57,754 bases of DNA from [Eubacterium] yurii subsp. margaretiae ATCC 43715. Its GTDB lineage: Bacteria; Bacillota; Clostridia; Peptostreptococcales; Filifactoraceae. This document shows, piece by piece, positions 17,951 through 27,180 of this stretch. The DNA is taken from NCBI GenBank assembly GCA_000146855.1, contig GL405246.1, forward strand, positions 2,292,574 through 2,350,327, given 5' to 3'. The notes beneath the pieces were generated by a model. It worked only from the letters and a program-made list of their open reading frames with translations, was not told the origin of the DNA and searched no databases. Position 1 is the first letter of the stretch. Every line of letters begins with the position of its first letter. The position numbers and the translations under genes were made by a program.

Positions 17951-19258
17951 ATGAATTTTCAGATAATAAAAGAGATAAGCATAAAACTAAATAAATACTG
18001 CCTACCGCTGATTTTCAACAGCTTTTTAAATATGCTTTTTTCAAGTATATTGTTTGCAATCATAGGCAGGACTTCTGTAGAGACCATAGCTTCAGTTGAA
18101 GTTATCGACGGATTTTTCTACAGTTTTATAGGTATACTTGGCGTTTCCACCTTGGCTTTTAATATGTCTGTATCCAAAGTAGAGATTGGAACAAGGGATT
18201 TTTACGACTATTTTAAATCTATATTTAGCTTAAATTTTGTTATAGGCATTGTTGCCGTATTTTTTTCAATTATGTTTTCAGGCTCTGTCCTTCATAATTT
18301 CTACAATTTCGATGGAAAGATACTTGAAATAGGCACTATATATGCAAGCATTCAGTCTGTTTCCATCTTATTGAATTTGGTCATATTTTCCATGTCCAAT
18401 CTCATGAAGGTCCGAAAGATGACAAAGGCAATTTTTTACGCAGGTCTTATTTCATCCATTGTTCAAATAATAGTATCTTATATACTTGTAAAAATAATAA
18501 AAGTTGATTTTTCAGCAATAGCCATATCTATAGGCTCCATTTCTGCTCTTTTAATAGAGATAATATCATATGTATATATACTAAAAAGTGATTTTGCCCA
18601 TGCTTTTACAATAAAATCTTCAAAAAAATTTGAGCTTTTTAAAAAGAGTATTCCCCTAATATTTCAAGAAATATTGGAAGGAAGCATTTTTCAAATACTG
18701 CTGATAGCTCTTATAAGTAAAATAGGATATCTCACTTTATCATCTTACGCTTTGACAACAAAGATGACAGCCATAGCCTTGACTCCAATGTATGTATATT
18801 GCAATGCTCTTATAATTTTCGTAGGTGAATATATAAGAAAAAATAAAGCACATCATCTCAAAATACTGCCTATCATTACAATGGGAATAACACTTATATT
18901 TTATAGCATAATTTCACTGTTATTTTTTATTTTTAAATTTCAGGCAGTAAGATTGTTTAGCGACATTGATGAGGTAATGAGCTTTGCTATTCAGATAACA
19001 GGCTTTATCTTGTTTTTTTCATCTTTTCAAATCTTTTTTGAAAATACGAAATATGCACTGCAAAGTCTCGGTCACTCAAATTCCGTACTAAAGATTACAT
19101 TTATAATAAACTGCATTTCAATAGTAGCTCTTTATGTAATTTCAAGGACGAACTTTTTCTCAATTTACCTTATAGTCCTTGTCATAGATTGCACATATTT
19201 AGTACTTGGCATAATTTTTTACGCTATATATTTCAAAAATATCAATAAGACGATTTAA
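17951..19258 (+). CDS. MATE-family efflux transporter
   Basis: Cation-coupled multidrug/metabolite exporter of the MATE class, 435 residues with about 12 hydrophobic segments in two halves. Typical features are LPLIFNSFLNMLFSS at the start of TM1, the IGRTSVETIASVEV loop, VSKVEIGTRD after TM2, and SIPLIFQEILEGSIFQI at the start of the second half. The frame runs from a TTG at 17936, but AAGGAAG at 17940-17946 places the start at the ATG 17951. It is monocistronic; the substrate cannot be deduced. Confidence 0.85.
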   Translation: MNFQIIKEISIKLNKYCLPLIFNSFLNMLFSSILFAIIGRTSVETIASVEVIDGFFYSFIGILGVSTLAFNMSVSKVEIGTRDFYDYFKSIFSLNFVIGIVAVFFSIMFSGSVLHNFYNFDGKILEIGTIYASIQSVSILLNLVIFSMSNLMKVRKMTKAIFYAGLISSIVQIIVSYILVKIIKVDFSAIAISIGSISALLIEIISYVYILKSDFAHAFTIKSSKKFELFKKSIPLIFQEILEGSIFQILLIALISKIGYLTLSSYALTTKMTAIALTPMYVYCNALIIFVGEYIRKNKAHHLKILPIITMGITLIFYSIISLLFFIFKFQAVRLFSDIDEVMSFAIQITGFILFFSSFQIFFENTKYALQSLGHSNSVLKITFIINCISIVALYVISRTNFFSIYLIVLVIDCTYLVLGIIFYAIYFKNINKTI

Positions 19259-19634
19259 AACTTTCAAAGACTTAATTACAAGATACTTAAAATTATTTTT
19301 ATACACCAATTTATCTTGCAACTAAGTCTTTATTTTTTGATTTAATATTATTAAATCTACTTCCTAAAATTCATAATCACAGTGTAAGCCAAACTATATA
19401 TTAACATTGAACAAATAAATGGGTTTATGATATAATAAGGCTATTATAGATATTTTTATCAAAAATCTATGTTAAATTTTAGGAAAATATTTTGTTAATT
19501 TTATTTAAATTAATTATAAAGTGGTGATTAAAAAGAATTAATTCATATATCTATCACAAGCTATGTTAAGGATGAGTGTTGTAATATTACTAAAAGTTAT
19601 TATTTGACATTTTGAAAGCTTAGGAGGATGCTAT
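19259..19634. other. intergenic, no gene seen
   Basis: AT-rich spacer. A TTGACA-containing stretch near 19600 lies too close to the next start to be its obvious promoter. No hairpin stronger than short AT stems was seen. Confidence 0.3.
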
Positions 19635-20897
19635 ATGAAAAAGCTGAAGAGTTTTTTAATACTTCGGTCTTTAATATTAGTATTTACTTTAATATTTTTC
19701 TCAAGTATATCAATACTTGCTAATTCTGCTCAAAGTAGCAAAGCTACTAATAAATTAAGAGGAAGTAGCATATTGGAAAATACAAAAAAACTTAAAGAAA
19801 TAGGTGCTATATTGGACAAATATGTAAGTCCTTTTGATTACTATGAAGAGACCATCCTATCAAAAAATTACGATGATAAATTGGATGTCATAGCTGCAAT
19901 GCTAAGTAGATATAATAAAGCATCTAAAGAAGAACAAGCAGAGTTTGACATTTATTTAAAAGATATATTTGAAGTTTTGAAAAATGAACAGCCACGCTTA
20001 GAAGTTTTTGAATTTGAAAGACGCTATAAGGTGCTAAACGGTAGTAATGATACAAGTCTTCATGATATTCGTTCTTACCTTTTAACTAAATATCCTGAAT
20101 TATTCAAAAAATTTCAGTCTGAAGATTTGTGGCTTTTGGAAGAAGTTCTTGAAGAAAATGCAAAAGTCGGTAAAATAGTTGACAAGTACACAGGAAATAC
20201 TGATAATTTTAAAGAAAAGGCACTTTCAGGATACTATAAAGATAGAGAAGATACCATAGCTGCCATATTAAGTATATTCAATAAAGTCTCGTATAGTGAA
20301 AGAGATCTTTTGGACGGCTTTTTATCTGCATCTTTAAGCTCCTTGGAGAGCAGTCATCCAAGTTCAAAGATATTTGTAATGAAGCAACGTTTTTATTCCA
20401 TGACAGGAAGAGACAAACAGAAAGGTGAACTTAATAAAAAATATAATTTCTCTCATTCATCATCTTCAGAAAAATATCTCGTAGATACCTATGATACAGA
20501 AGAGCTAAAAGAGGAAATTAAATTTGAAACAAATATAGGTAAGACTTTGGATAGTTACACTGGTAATAAGGGTAATTTTGAAGAAAAGGCTATATCTCTA
20601 TTTTACAAAGATAGACAGGAAGTAGTGGATGCAATATTAAATATTTATGATAAGGCATCTGATAGTGATAAATTTCAATTTGAAGTATATATATCAGCTT
20701 GTCTAAGTACGTTGGAAGATGAATACCCAAGTAAATATGTAGATGAATTGAAAAATAGATATAAAGCTATTTCTAAAAAAGAATTATTAAAAAAGAATGA
20801 AGCAGCACCAAAACTTCAAAACTTTAAAAATAAGACTCTAATCTTACATGACCTCATAAATACCTTAAAAAACATAAAGCTTGCTACCAAGATTTAA
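19635..20897 (+). CDS. secreted protein with three ~81-residue repeats, function unknown
   Basis: I do not recognise this family. 420 residues: a signal peptide with likely cleavage after ILA at residue 29, then three related helical modules at about 55-135, 177-257 and 300-380, separated by less similar linkers. Shared pattern: [IL]G-[KA]-x-[LV]D-x-Y-x-G-N-x-x-[NY][FY]-x-EKA-[IL]-x-x-[FY]YKDR-[EQ]-[DE]-x-[IV]-[AD]A-[IM]L-x-[IR][FY][NDK]KAS, then about 20 residues with an LSTLE-x-x-[HY]PS core, ending in [KR]-[RN]-R-[FY]-[YK]-x-[MI]. Modules 2 and 3 are closest. There is no Cys pair, catalytic triad or wall anchor. AGGAGG precedes the ATG and a strong terminator follows, so it is a single-gene unit. 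It could be a cell-envelope binding protein. Confidence 0.7.
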   Translation: MKKLKSFLILRSLILVFTLIFFSSISILANSAQSSKATNKLRGSSILENTKKLKEIGAILDKYVSPFDYYEETILSKNYDDKLDVIAAMLSRYNKASKEEQAEFDIYLKDIFEVLKNEQPRLEVFEFERRYKVLNGSNDTSLHDIRSYLLTKYPELFKKFQSEDLWLLEEVLEENAKVGKIVDKYTGNTDNFKEKALSGYYKDREDTIAAILSIFNKVSYSERDLLDGFLSASLSSLESSHPSSKIFVMKQRFYSMTGRDKQKGELNKKYNFSHSSSSEKYLVDTYDTEELKEEIKFETNIGKTLDSYTGNKGNFEEKAISLFYKDRQEVVDAILNIYDKASDSDKFQFEVYISACLSTLEDEYPSKYVDELKNRYKAISKKELLKKNEAAPKLQNFKNKTLILHDLINTLKNIKLATKI

Positions 20898-20928
20898 GAC
20901 ATATTAACAGCTCAATAATCTGCTTATT

Positions 20929-20979
20929 AAGTCCTATTTTATAGAATTTGTAATCCCTATAAATAGGACTTTATTTTTT
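20929..20979 (+). terminator. terminator of the triple-repeat protein gene
   Basis: Perfect 11-bp stem AAGTCCTATTT (20929-20939) / AAATAGGACTT (20961-20971), then TATTTTTT. Confidence 0.9.
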
Positions 20980-21099
20980 ACACAACTTTATATTTAATAG
21001 AATATTGAATATTTAGCAAACAATTTATTATAGTTCAAAATTTTTTCTAAAATTATAATATACTTACATAAATTTAAAATATTTTTTTTAAAAAAGCAG

Positions 21100-21127
21100 T
21101 TGACATTATGAAAAATAGGAGTATAAT
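21100..21127 (+). promoter_or_regulatory. promoter of clpB
   Basis: Consensus TTGACA (21100-21105), 16-base spacer, consensus TATAAT (21122-21127). The CIRCE operator begins eight bases downstream, so it covers the start of transcription. Confidence 0.9.
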
Positions 21128-21134
21128 AAAATTA

Positions 21135-21161
21135 TTAGCACTCGTTGTTATTGAGTGCTAA
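21135..21161 (+). promoter_or_regulatory. CIRCE operator (HrcA binding site)
   Basis: Exact consensus TTAGCACTC (21135-21143), nine bases, GAGTGCTAA (21153-21161). It is the binding site of the heat-shock repressor HrcA. Its position just after the -10 box implies repression of clpB at normal temperature. A leader of about 220 nt follows before the clpB start. Confidence 0.98.
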
Positions 21162-21379
21162 TAATAAGATGAAAAGTTATTAAATTAAATCAGCGCCAAG
21201 TATTATAGCAGCTCATAAAATGTGAGTATTCAGTCATTATTTTAATCAAAAATCACTTAAAATCTAATCTATATATTTTTACTCCATAAGAGATACAATA
21301 TAGTATATGAATTTTAGGCACTTATTTTAAAATACGAAAATAATATATAAATATAACAACGACAACAGGAGGAAAGACT

Positions 21380-23971
21380 ATGAACATGGATAAATTTACT
21401 CAAAAATCTGCAAGCGCCATAATGGAAGCTCAAAATCTGGCTCTTGCAAACAACAATCAGGAAGTGGACTCAATCCATCTTTTCAAGGCACTTTTGGTGC
21501 AAGAAGACGGCATTATTCCAAAGATATTGCAACTGATGAATGTTAACACAACTTCTCTTATAAACGAGACTGACACAGTAATCTCAAAACTTCCTAAGGT
21601 ATCCGGAAGTTCTGTAACAAATGTATATGCTTCAAGGAAGTTTTCAAGCTTGCTTGCAAATGCTGAAAAAGAAAGAGTCGATTTCAAGGATGAATATGTG
21701 TCAGTGGAACATCTTTTCTTGGCAATGTTTGAAGAAAAAGGCTCTGCACTTACAGAAGTATTCAAAAAATTCGATATCAAGAGATCTGTATTTTTGGAAA
21801 AACTAATTTCTGTACGTGGAAATCAAAAAGTAACAAGCGAAAACCCTGAGGACACATACAACGTACTTGAAAAATACGGTAGAAACCTTGTGGAAATGGC
21901 GAAAAAAGGCAAACTTGATCCGGTAATAGGTAGAGAAGATGAAATAAGACGTGCCATAAGAATACTTTCAAGACGTACAAAAAATAACCCCGTCCTAATC
22001 GGTGAGCCCGGTGTAGGTAAGACTGCCGTAGTCGAAGGATTGGCAATGCGTATCGTGAAGAACGACGTACCTGACTCTCTTAAGGACAAGACTATATTTG
22101 CTCTTGATATGGGCTCACTTATAGCAGGTGCAAAATACAGGGGCGAATTCGAAGAAAGACTCAAAGCCGTCCTTACAGAAGTGGAAAAATCAGACGGCAA
22201 TATAATAATGTTTATCGACGAAATCCACACGATAGTAGGAGCCGGCAAGACAGAAGGCTCTATGGACGCAGGCAATCTGCTCAAACCGATGCTTGCTCGT
22301 GGGGAATTGCACTGTATAGGTGCTACAACAATCGACGAATACAGAAAATATATAGAAAAAGATCCGGCACTTGAAAGAAGATTCCAAGTAGTAATGGTAG
22401 ACGAACCTACAGTCGAAGATACCATATCAATCCTAAGAGGTATAAAAGAAAAATTTGAAATCCACCACGGTGTCAGAATTTCAGACTCAGCAATAATCTC
22501 TTGCGCTGTACTTTCAAACAAATATATCAGTGACAGATTCTTACCTGACAAGGCTATAGACCTTATGGATGAAGCTGCTGCCATGATAAGAACACAGATA
22601 GACTCACTCCCGACAGAACTTGACGACATGAGCAGAAAGATAATGCAACTTGAGATAGAAGTACAGGCGCTTAAAAAAGAAAGTGACGAACAATCCAAAA
22701 AGAGACTTGCAACAATAGAAGAAGAGCTAAGTGCACTAAAACAGGATTACGCAAATCAAAAGGCTTCTTGGGATGTAGAACGACAAAGCATTCAAGGTGT
22801 TAAAGCCTTGCAAGAAGAAATAGAAGATGTAAAGCACCAAATGGATATAGCTCAGAGAAACTACGACCTTGAAACACTTTCAAGGCTTAAATACGGCAAA
22901 CTCGTAGAGCTTGAAAACAAGTTGGCAGAACAAATCAAAGTTCAAGATGAGAAAAAGAACAATGCCTTACTCAAAGAAGAGGTAACAGAAGAAGAAATAG
23001 CAACTATAGTATCTCAGTGGACAGGCATACCAGTGCAAAAACTTGTGGAAACTGAAAGAGACAAATTACTCCATCTCCAAGACATACTTCACCAAGATGT
23101 CATAGGACAGGATGAAGCAGTAAAATCTGTAGCTGACAGTATATTAAGGGCACGTTCAGGGCTTAAAGACCCGAGAAAACCTATAGGCTCATTTATATTC
23201 TTAGGTCCTACAGGCGTAGGTAAGACACAACTTGCAAAATCACTATCCAAGGCACTCTTTGACAGTGAAGACAATATAATCAGAATAGACATGAGTGAAT
23301 ATCAGGAAAAACACACTGTAGCAAGGTTAATCGGAGCTCCTCCGGGATATGTGGGTTATGAAGAAGGTGGTCAACTTACAGAGGCGGTAAGACGCAAACC
23401 GTACAGTATCATATTGTTCGATGAGATAGAAAAGGCTCACAGCGAAGTATTCAACGTATTGTTGCAATTACTTGACGACGGAAGACTTACAGATTCCAAA
23501 GGAAGAACTGTAAACTTCAAAGACACTATAGTGATAATGACATCAAACATCGGCTCTCAAATACTGCTTGACAGCGTCAAAGAACACAATGAAGTGACAG
23601 ATCAGGCTAAAAAAGAAGTCGAAGACATGCTCAGATTCTCGTTCAAACCGGAATTTTTAAACAGGATAGATGATATAATAATGTTCAATCCGTTGACAAA
23701 GGATCAGATTTCTCAAATTGTGGAACTTTGCCTAAAAGATATACAAGCAAGGCTACAAGACAGACAAATCACTCTAAATATTACGGACAAGGCGAAAACT
23801 CTGATAGCTGAAGAATCTTATACTCCACAACTTGGTGCAAGACCTGTCAAGAGATATATCCAAAGAAATATAGAAACATTGCTCGGCAAGGAAATAATAA
23901 AGGGCACACTCGAAGACAACTCAACAGTAACTATAGATGTGGAAGATGACAATATAGTGATTAAAAAATAG
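21380..23971 (+). CDS. clpB: ATP-dependent disaggregase ClpB
   Basis: Hsp100 chaperone that, with DnaK/DnaJ/GrpE, threads aggregated proteins through a hexameric ring. 863 residues with the full set of parts: N-terminal double Clp-N domain (about 1-145), first AAA+ module with Walker A GEPGVGKT at 208-215 and [12 protein letters not shown], the long coiled-coil middle domain characteristic of ClpB (about 405-525, Glu/Lys-rich), second AAA+ module with GPTGVGKT at 609-616, pore loop GYVGYEEGG, and the C-terminal small domain ([14 protein letters not shown]). AGGAGG at 21367-21372 supports the ATG at 21380. Control is by CIRCE/HrcA. Confidence 0.98.
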   Translation: MNMDKFTQKSASAIMEAQNLALANNNQEVDSIHLFKALLVQEDGIIPKILQLMNVNTTSLINETDTVISKLPKVSGSSVTNVYASRKFSSLLANAEKERVDFKDEYVSVEHLFLAMFEEKGSALTEVFKKFDIKRSVFLEKLISVRGNQKVTSENPEDTYNVLEKYGRNLVEMAKKGKLDPVIGREDEIRRAIRILSRRTKNNPVLIGEPGVGKTAVVEGLAMRIVKNDVPDSLKDKTIFALDMGSLIAGAKYRGEFEERLKAVLTEVEKSDGNIIMFIDEIHTIVGAGKTEGSMDAGNLLKPMLARGELHCIGATTIDEYRKYIEKDPALERRFQVVMVDEPTVEDTISILRGIKEKFEIHHGVRISDSAIISCAVLSNKYISDRFLPDKAIDLMDEAAAMIRTQIDSLPTELDDMSRKIMQLEIEVQALKKESDEQSKKRLATIEEELSALKQDYANQKASWDVERQSIQGVKALQEEIEDVKHQMDIAQRNYDLETLSRLKYGKLVELENKLAEQIKVQDEKKNNALLKEEVTEEEIATIVSQWTGIPVQKLVETERDKLLHLQDILHQDVIGQDEAVKSVADSILRARSGLKDPRKPIGSFIFLGPTGVGKTQLAKSLSKALFDSEDNIIRIDMSEYQEKHTVARLIGAPPGYVGYEEGGQLTEAVRRKPYSIILFDEIEKAHSEVFNVLLQLLDDGRLTDSKGRTVNFKDTIVIMTSNIGSQILLDSVKEHNEVTDQAKKEVEDMLRFSFKPEFLNRIDDIIMFNPLTKDQISQIVELCLKDIQARLQDRQITLNITDKAKTLIAEESYTPQLGARPVKRYIQRNIETLLGKEIIKGTLEDNSTVTIDVEDDNIVIKK

Positions 23972-24079
23972 GGGTTAAACGAAAAATCAAAGACTTTTAC
24001 TATAAATATTAGTCTAACATATTAATAGTAAAATATTAAATTGTATAAATATGTCATCAAAAAGTTGATTATCATATAA

Positions 24080-24175
24080 TACTATTATCTATTTAATCTA
24101 TGGAAAATATTCACTTTTAGTTTCAAAAAAGTATATGATTTATAAATGCAGTGAAAATATTTTATCCATTATTTT
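24080..24175. repeat. R1 repeat, copy 4, cut by R2
   Basis: Begins TACTATTATCTATTTAATC and runs through AATGCAGTGAAAATATTTTATCCATTA in good agreement with other R1 copies, but the expected right terminus is replaced by the R2 element at 24176. A stub resembling the missing end (ATAGAATTTATTATA) follows R2 at about 24291. Confidence 0.65.
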
Positions 24176-24289
24176 ATACTAATCTCCGTTTAAAAAGACA
24201 TGTAAAATATTTAATATAGGGATTACTTTTAAATTGTATAAACTTTATATTCAAAATATTTACATGGTAACTTAAAAGGTTTTTAGTAT
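24176..24289. repeat. R2 repeat, copy 1
   Basis: 114 bp, starting ATACTAATCTCCGTTTAAAA and ending AAAAGGTTTTTAGTAT. Interior arms ACATGTAAAATATTT and AAATATTTACATG are complementary. About 115-bp relative at 52639-52753. Confidence 0.75.
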
Positions 24290-24311
24290 TAATAGAATTT
24301 ATTATAAAAAT

Positions 24312-24350
24312 AAAAAAGATCGGAATTATTCGGAATATCCGGTCTTTTTT
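24312..24350. terminator. terminator between clpB and the SUKH-like gene
   Basis: Hairpin AAAAAAGATCGGAAT / ATATCCGGTCTTTTTT with T runs on both strands. It is positioned for both convergent genes, though it lies about 340 bases past the clpB stop, beyond the repeats. Confidence 0.75.
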
Positions 24351-24395
24351 TATGCCAAATTTTTATATAATTACAGCTATTTTCCCTATATAATA

Positions 24396-24956
24396 TTACA
24401 CTCCATCATTGATGTAATCAGTCACATCATTTCTTAGGACTATTCCGTCATCTTCTATCAAATATGCTATATGCTCCCAAAATGTAGGCTGATTTGAAGA
24501 GTCTTTTTCCAAAGCAAGCACATCTTCCATAAACTCCCTTGAAATATCTTCTACCTCAACAGCTTTAATCTTATAGAACTTAGATTTCAAAATAAAGAGC
24601 TTAGATAAAAAGAATGAATATGAAGAAACAAACAGCTCTAAAGAGCTATTTACAAATACAATTCTATTTTGAAAAACCTCATAAGCTTCATCATTACAAA
24701 TCAGCAAAACTTTCCCCTCTTTATCTATGACAAAGTATCCCAAAAAACACTCTCCAAAAAGCGAATATGTATCTTGCCCATCACTTATATCTATCAACTT
24801 ATTCGGCAAATTGATAAAAGAAAATCCCATTTTCTGATAATCTTCCAAATATGAAAAGAGGTTATGACTAAGCTCCTCAAGACTCAGCTTTTTATAAGGA
24901 GTATCTTTAATATTAAAAGCTAAGTTATTAAGCAAATAATCTAAATTAAATTCCAT
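24396..24956 (-). CDS. SUKH-4-like immunity-type protein
   Basis: 186-residue acidic cytosolic protein without signal or membrane segment. The central pattern GYFVIDKEGKVLLI followed some 20 residues later by FVNSSLELFVSSYSFF resembles SUKH-4 superfamily proteins, many of which are immunity proteins of contact-dependent or secreted toxins. That match is by pattern only. A strong AAGGAGGGG precedes the ATG at 24956. No toxin gene, polymorphic toxin or second immunity gene is next to it; the neighbours are clpB and the CRISPR array. It may be an orphan immunity gene. Confidence 0.5.
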   Translation of the reverse strand: MEFNLDYLLNNLAFNIKDTPYKKLSLEELSHNLFSYLEDYQKMGFSFINLPNKLIDISDGQDTYSLFGECFLGYFVIDKEGKVLLICNDEAYEVFQNRIVFVNSSLELFVSSYSFFLSKLFILKSKFYKIKAVEVEDISREFMEDVLALEKDSSNQPTFWEHIAYLIEDDGIVLRNDVTDYINDGV

Positions 24957-25051
24957 AGTCCCCTCCTTTCTATATACTAATTTATTTAAAATTATTGTAG
25001 TGATTTTCTAATCAACACGATTATCCTATATTATATATAAAATTACTTGAA

Positions 25052-26137
25052 ATATTAGCTACTTATTGATTTACAAGGTTCTAAAACATGTCTGAGGCAC
25101 TAAAAAAGGTCGAGGGGTTTTACATACTTATTGATTTACAAGGTTCTCAAACCGTAATATAGTGTTATTTCCATTGTCAAATGTTTTACATACTTATTGA
25201 TTTACAAGGTTCTCAAACCAGGACTGCAAGCCCGACGGCTACGCCGTAGTTTTACATACTTATTGATTTACAAGGTTCTCAAACCTGCCGATTTATTGAG
25301 ATATGTTTTGCCTGGTTTTACATACTTATTGATTTACAAGGTTCTCAAACTGTAAATCCTTGTTTTTCAAGATTAATCACGTTTTACATACTTATTGATT
25401 TACAAGGTTCTCAAACCAGGACTGCAAGCCCGACGGCTACGCCGTGTTTTACATACTTATTGATTTACAAGGTTCTCAAACGATGAAGGTAAAATAGCAG
25501 CAGAATCTGCAGTTTTACATACTTATTGATTTACAAGGTTCTCAAACATGATTGATGAAATTTCTACTGCTATTAATGTTTTACATACTTATTGATTTAC
25601 AAGGTTCTCAAACATGGAAACAGTAAAAGACAAATTCAACGGTGTTTTACATACTTATTGATTTACAAGGTTCTCAAACCTCCACTATCGACTATTAAGC
25701 TATCGTCAAGTTTTACATACTTATTGATTTACAAGGTTCTCAAACATGCAAGACCTCACTATGTCGGATTTATAGTTTTACATACTTATTGATTTACAAG
25801 GTTCTCAAACAATCGTGATGAGGTAGAGGAGCTATGGAGAGTTTTACATACTTATTGATTTACAAGGTTCTCAAACTAAGTAAGAATATGATTGTGTATA
25901 TCCTGCGTTTTACATACTTATTGATTTACAAGGTTCTCAAACACAATTCTTTAGTCATTCCAACAGTTTTAGTTTTACATACTTATTGATTTACAAGGTT
26001 CTCAAACCTGAATATATATTCTTGTTTAAGATTTATGTTTTACATACTTATTGATTTACAAGGTTCTCAAACAGATGTATGAGGGTAAAGCTGATTGGGT
26101 AGTTTTACATACTTATTGATTTACAAGGTTCTCAAAC
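25052..26137 (-). CRISPR. type II-A CRISPR array, 17 repeats and 16 spacers
   Basis: 36-bp repeats begin at 25052, 25117, 25183, 25249, 25315, 25381, 25446, 25512, 25578, 25644, 25710, 25775, 25841, 25907, 25972, 26037 and 26102; spacers are 29-30 bp. In crRNA orientation (minus strand) each repeat begins GTTTGAGAACCTTGTAAAT and ends GTATGTAAAAC. The repeat at 25052-25087 is degenerate at its far end (reads ...AGTAGCTAATAT) and lacks one C near the start, which marks the leader-distal end. This agrees with the leader lying at 26138 next to csn2 and with the matching tracrRNA. Spacers 25219-25248 and 25417-25445 are the same sequence apart from one terminal base. Confidence 0.99.
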
Positions 26138-26191
26138 CTCAAAATTTACTTTGAGCTTATCACCGAACCGTTCATATTGGTATATGTGTAA
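26138..26191 (-). promoter_or_regulatory. short CRISPR leader with anchoring motif
   Basis: Only 54 bases separate the csn2 stop from the first repeat. Reading toward the array, the leader ends ATTTTGAG immediately before the repeat, resembling the leader-anchoring sequence (ATTTGAG) that directs type II-A integration in streptococci. The same bases form an imperfect palindrome CTCAAAATTTACTTTGAG (26138-26155). No obvious promoter fits in 54 bases, so pre-crRNA transcription may start within csn2 or come from the cas operon. Confidence 0.7.
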
Positions 26192-26863
26192 TCAAAATTC
26201 TATCAGACAGTTGTTGTCATCAAGAATATATGTGTGTTCATAGGAAGATTTTTCTCTTTGATGTGACTCTATCACTATAAGACTCACATCATTATACAAT
26301 GCTATTTCATATAACATATCCAAGTCTTTAAATGATAAAAAATCATGAATATTAACTAAGAACAGACATTTTGTAAAACTTACTTGTGAAATTATTTTAA
26401 CATAATTAATCAGTTTTTCCAATAGACAATCGTAATTTTCCAATAAATTAAGCTTGTATAACTTAAGAAAATCCTGTGTATCTATATTTTTTTCATATAT
26501 TAATTCATAGGGCAGTTTCAGCACTGCCCTATCCAAAAAGTCCATTATGGCATTATTAAGCTCTTGCTCCTGCATCCATAATTCTTCTTTTACAATTTGG
26601 CTTATTTCTTTGTATATTGAATTTAAAATCTTTTTGGAGTTTAACTGAAAATCCATAGGACTTAGTATAATATCGCATTTATCTGTTGAAATCATAGCAC
26701 CACTATTATCTGTCAGTAACACTTTATCACCTTTCCCATCAATCATTTCTCTGATATTTGATACAAAATCACAAAAAGTCTTTGGATTTTCAGCAATTAT
26801 TACAGTCATCTCATCTTGGGAAATATTTGCTGCAAAATTATAATCCTGATATACAAGTCTCAT
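26192..26863 (-). CDS. csn2: CRISPR-associated protein Csn2
   Basis: Type II-A adaptation protein, a ring-forming DNA-end binding protein that works with Cas1-Cas2 and Cas9 during spacer capture. 223 residues. Typical family traits seen are an N-terminus of the LVYQDYNFAANI kind, a central coiled helical stretch rich in Glu/Lys/Leu (about 70-150), and the CLFLVNIHDFLSFKDLDMLYEIALYNDVSLIVIES-type C-terminal beta/alpha core, here split by a few substitutions. Its ATG at 26863 overlaps the cas2 stop by four bases, so it is translated from the cas operon mRNA. It is the last gene before the array. Confidence 0.93.
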   Translation of the reverse strand: MRLVYQDYNFAANISQDEMTVIIAENPKTFCDFVSNIREMIDGKGDKVLLTDNSGAMISTDKCDIILSPMDFQLNSKKILNSIYKEISQIVKEELWMQEQELNNAIMDFLDRAVLKLPYELIYEKNIDTQDFLKLYKLNLLENYDCLLEKLINYVKIISQVSFTKCLFLVNIHDFLSFKDLDMLYEIALYNDVSLIVIESHQREKSSYEHTYILDDNNCLIEF

Positions 26864-27180
26864 AATATTACTACCCTTTCAGTTGTGTCAAGTACGTCCA
26901 TCTTACTTTGCCCTACTATAAATTCCATACTTGCATATTGCTTTTCTGTTATCTTTAACACCTGAACAAGCCCGTATTTGGGCTTGTTCTTCCTTATATT
27001 GTTTACTATAGTGTCTGCCATTGTTGAGTTTACAGCCATCTTACAGTATATTGACTCTTGCATCATACAAAATCCGCTCTTTATCAAGTATTTGCGAAAT
27101 ACACTGTATTCTCTTCTCTCAGCTGATGTACCTACAGGCAAATCAAACATTACTATTACTCTCATATATCTAAAACTCAT
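26860..27180 (-). CDS. cas2: CRISPR-associated endoribonuclease-fold Cas2
   Basis: Small ferredoxin-fold subunit that bridges two Cas1 dimers in the integrase. 106 residues from the chosen start, with MSFRYMRVIVMFDLP and the conserved Asp of the first strand, then EYSVFRKYLIKSGFCMMQESIYCK. Two start codons compete: an ATG at 27186 (two codons earlier, four bases after AAGG) and the ATG at 27180 (ten bases after it). The second fits homologues of the MSYRYMRM type. The gene start lies next to or within the cas1 end, so coupling is expected. Confidence 0.93.
   Translation of the reverse strand: MSFRYMRVIVMFDLPVGTSAERREYSVFRKYLIKSGFCMMQESIYCKMAVNSTMADTIVNNIRKNKPKYGLVQVLKITEKQYASMEFIVGQSKMDVLDTTERVVIL

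Noticed and set aside
21823..22698. 291-codon minus-strand open frame inside clpB
   Set aside because: Shadow of the clpB reading frame, Ser/Ile-rich as antisense frames of acidic proteins usually are.
25592..25792. Open frame with repeated YLLIYKVLK peptide
   Set aside because: It is a translation of successive CRISPR repeats, not a gene.
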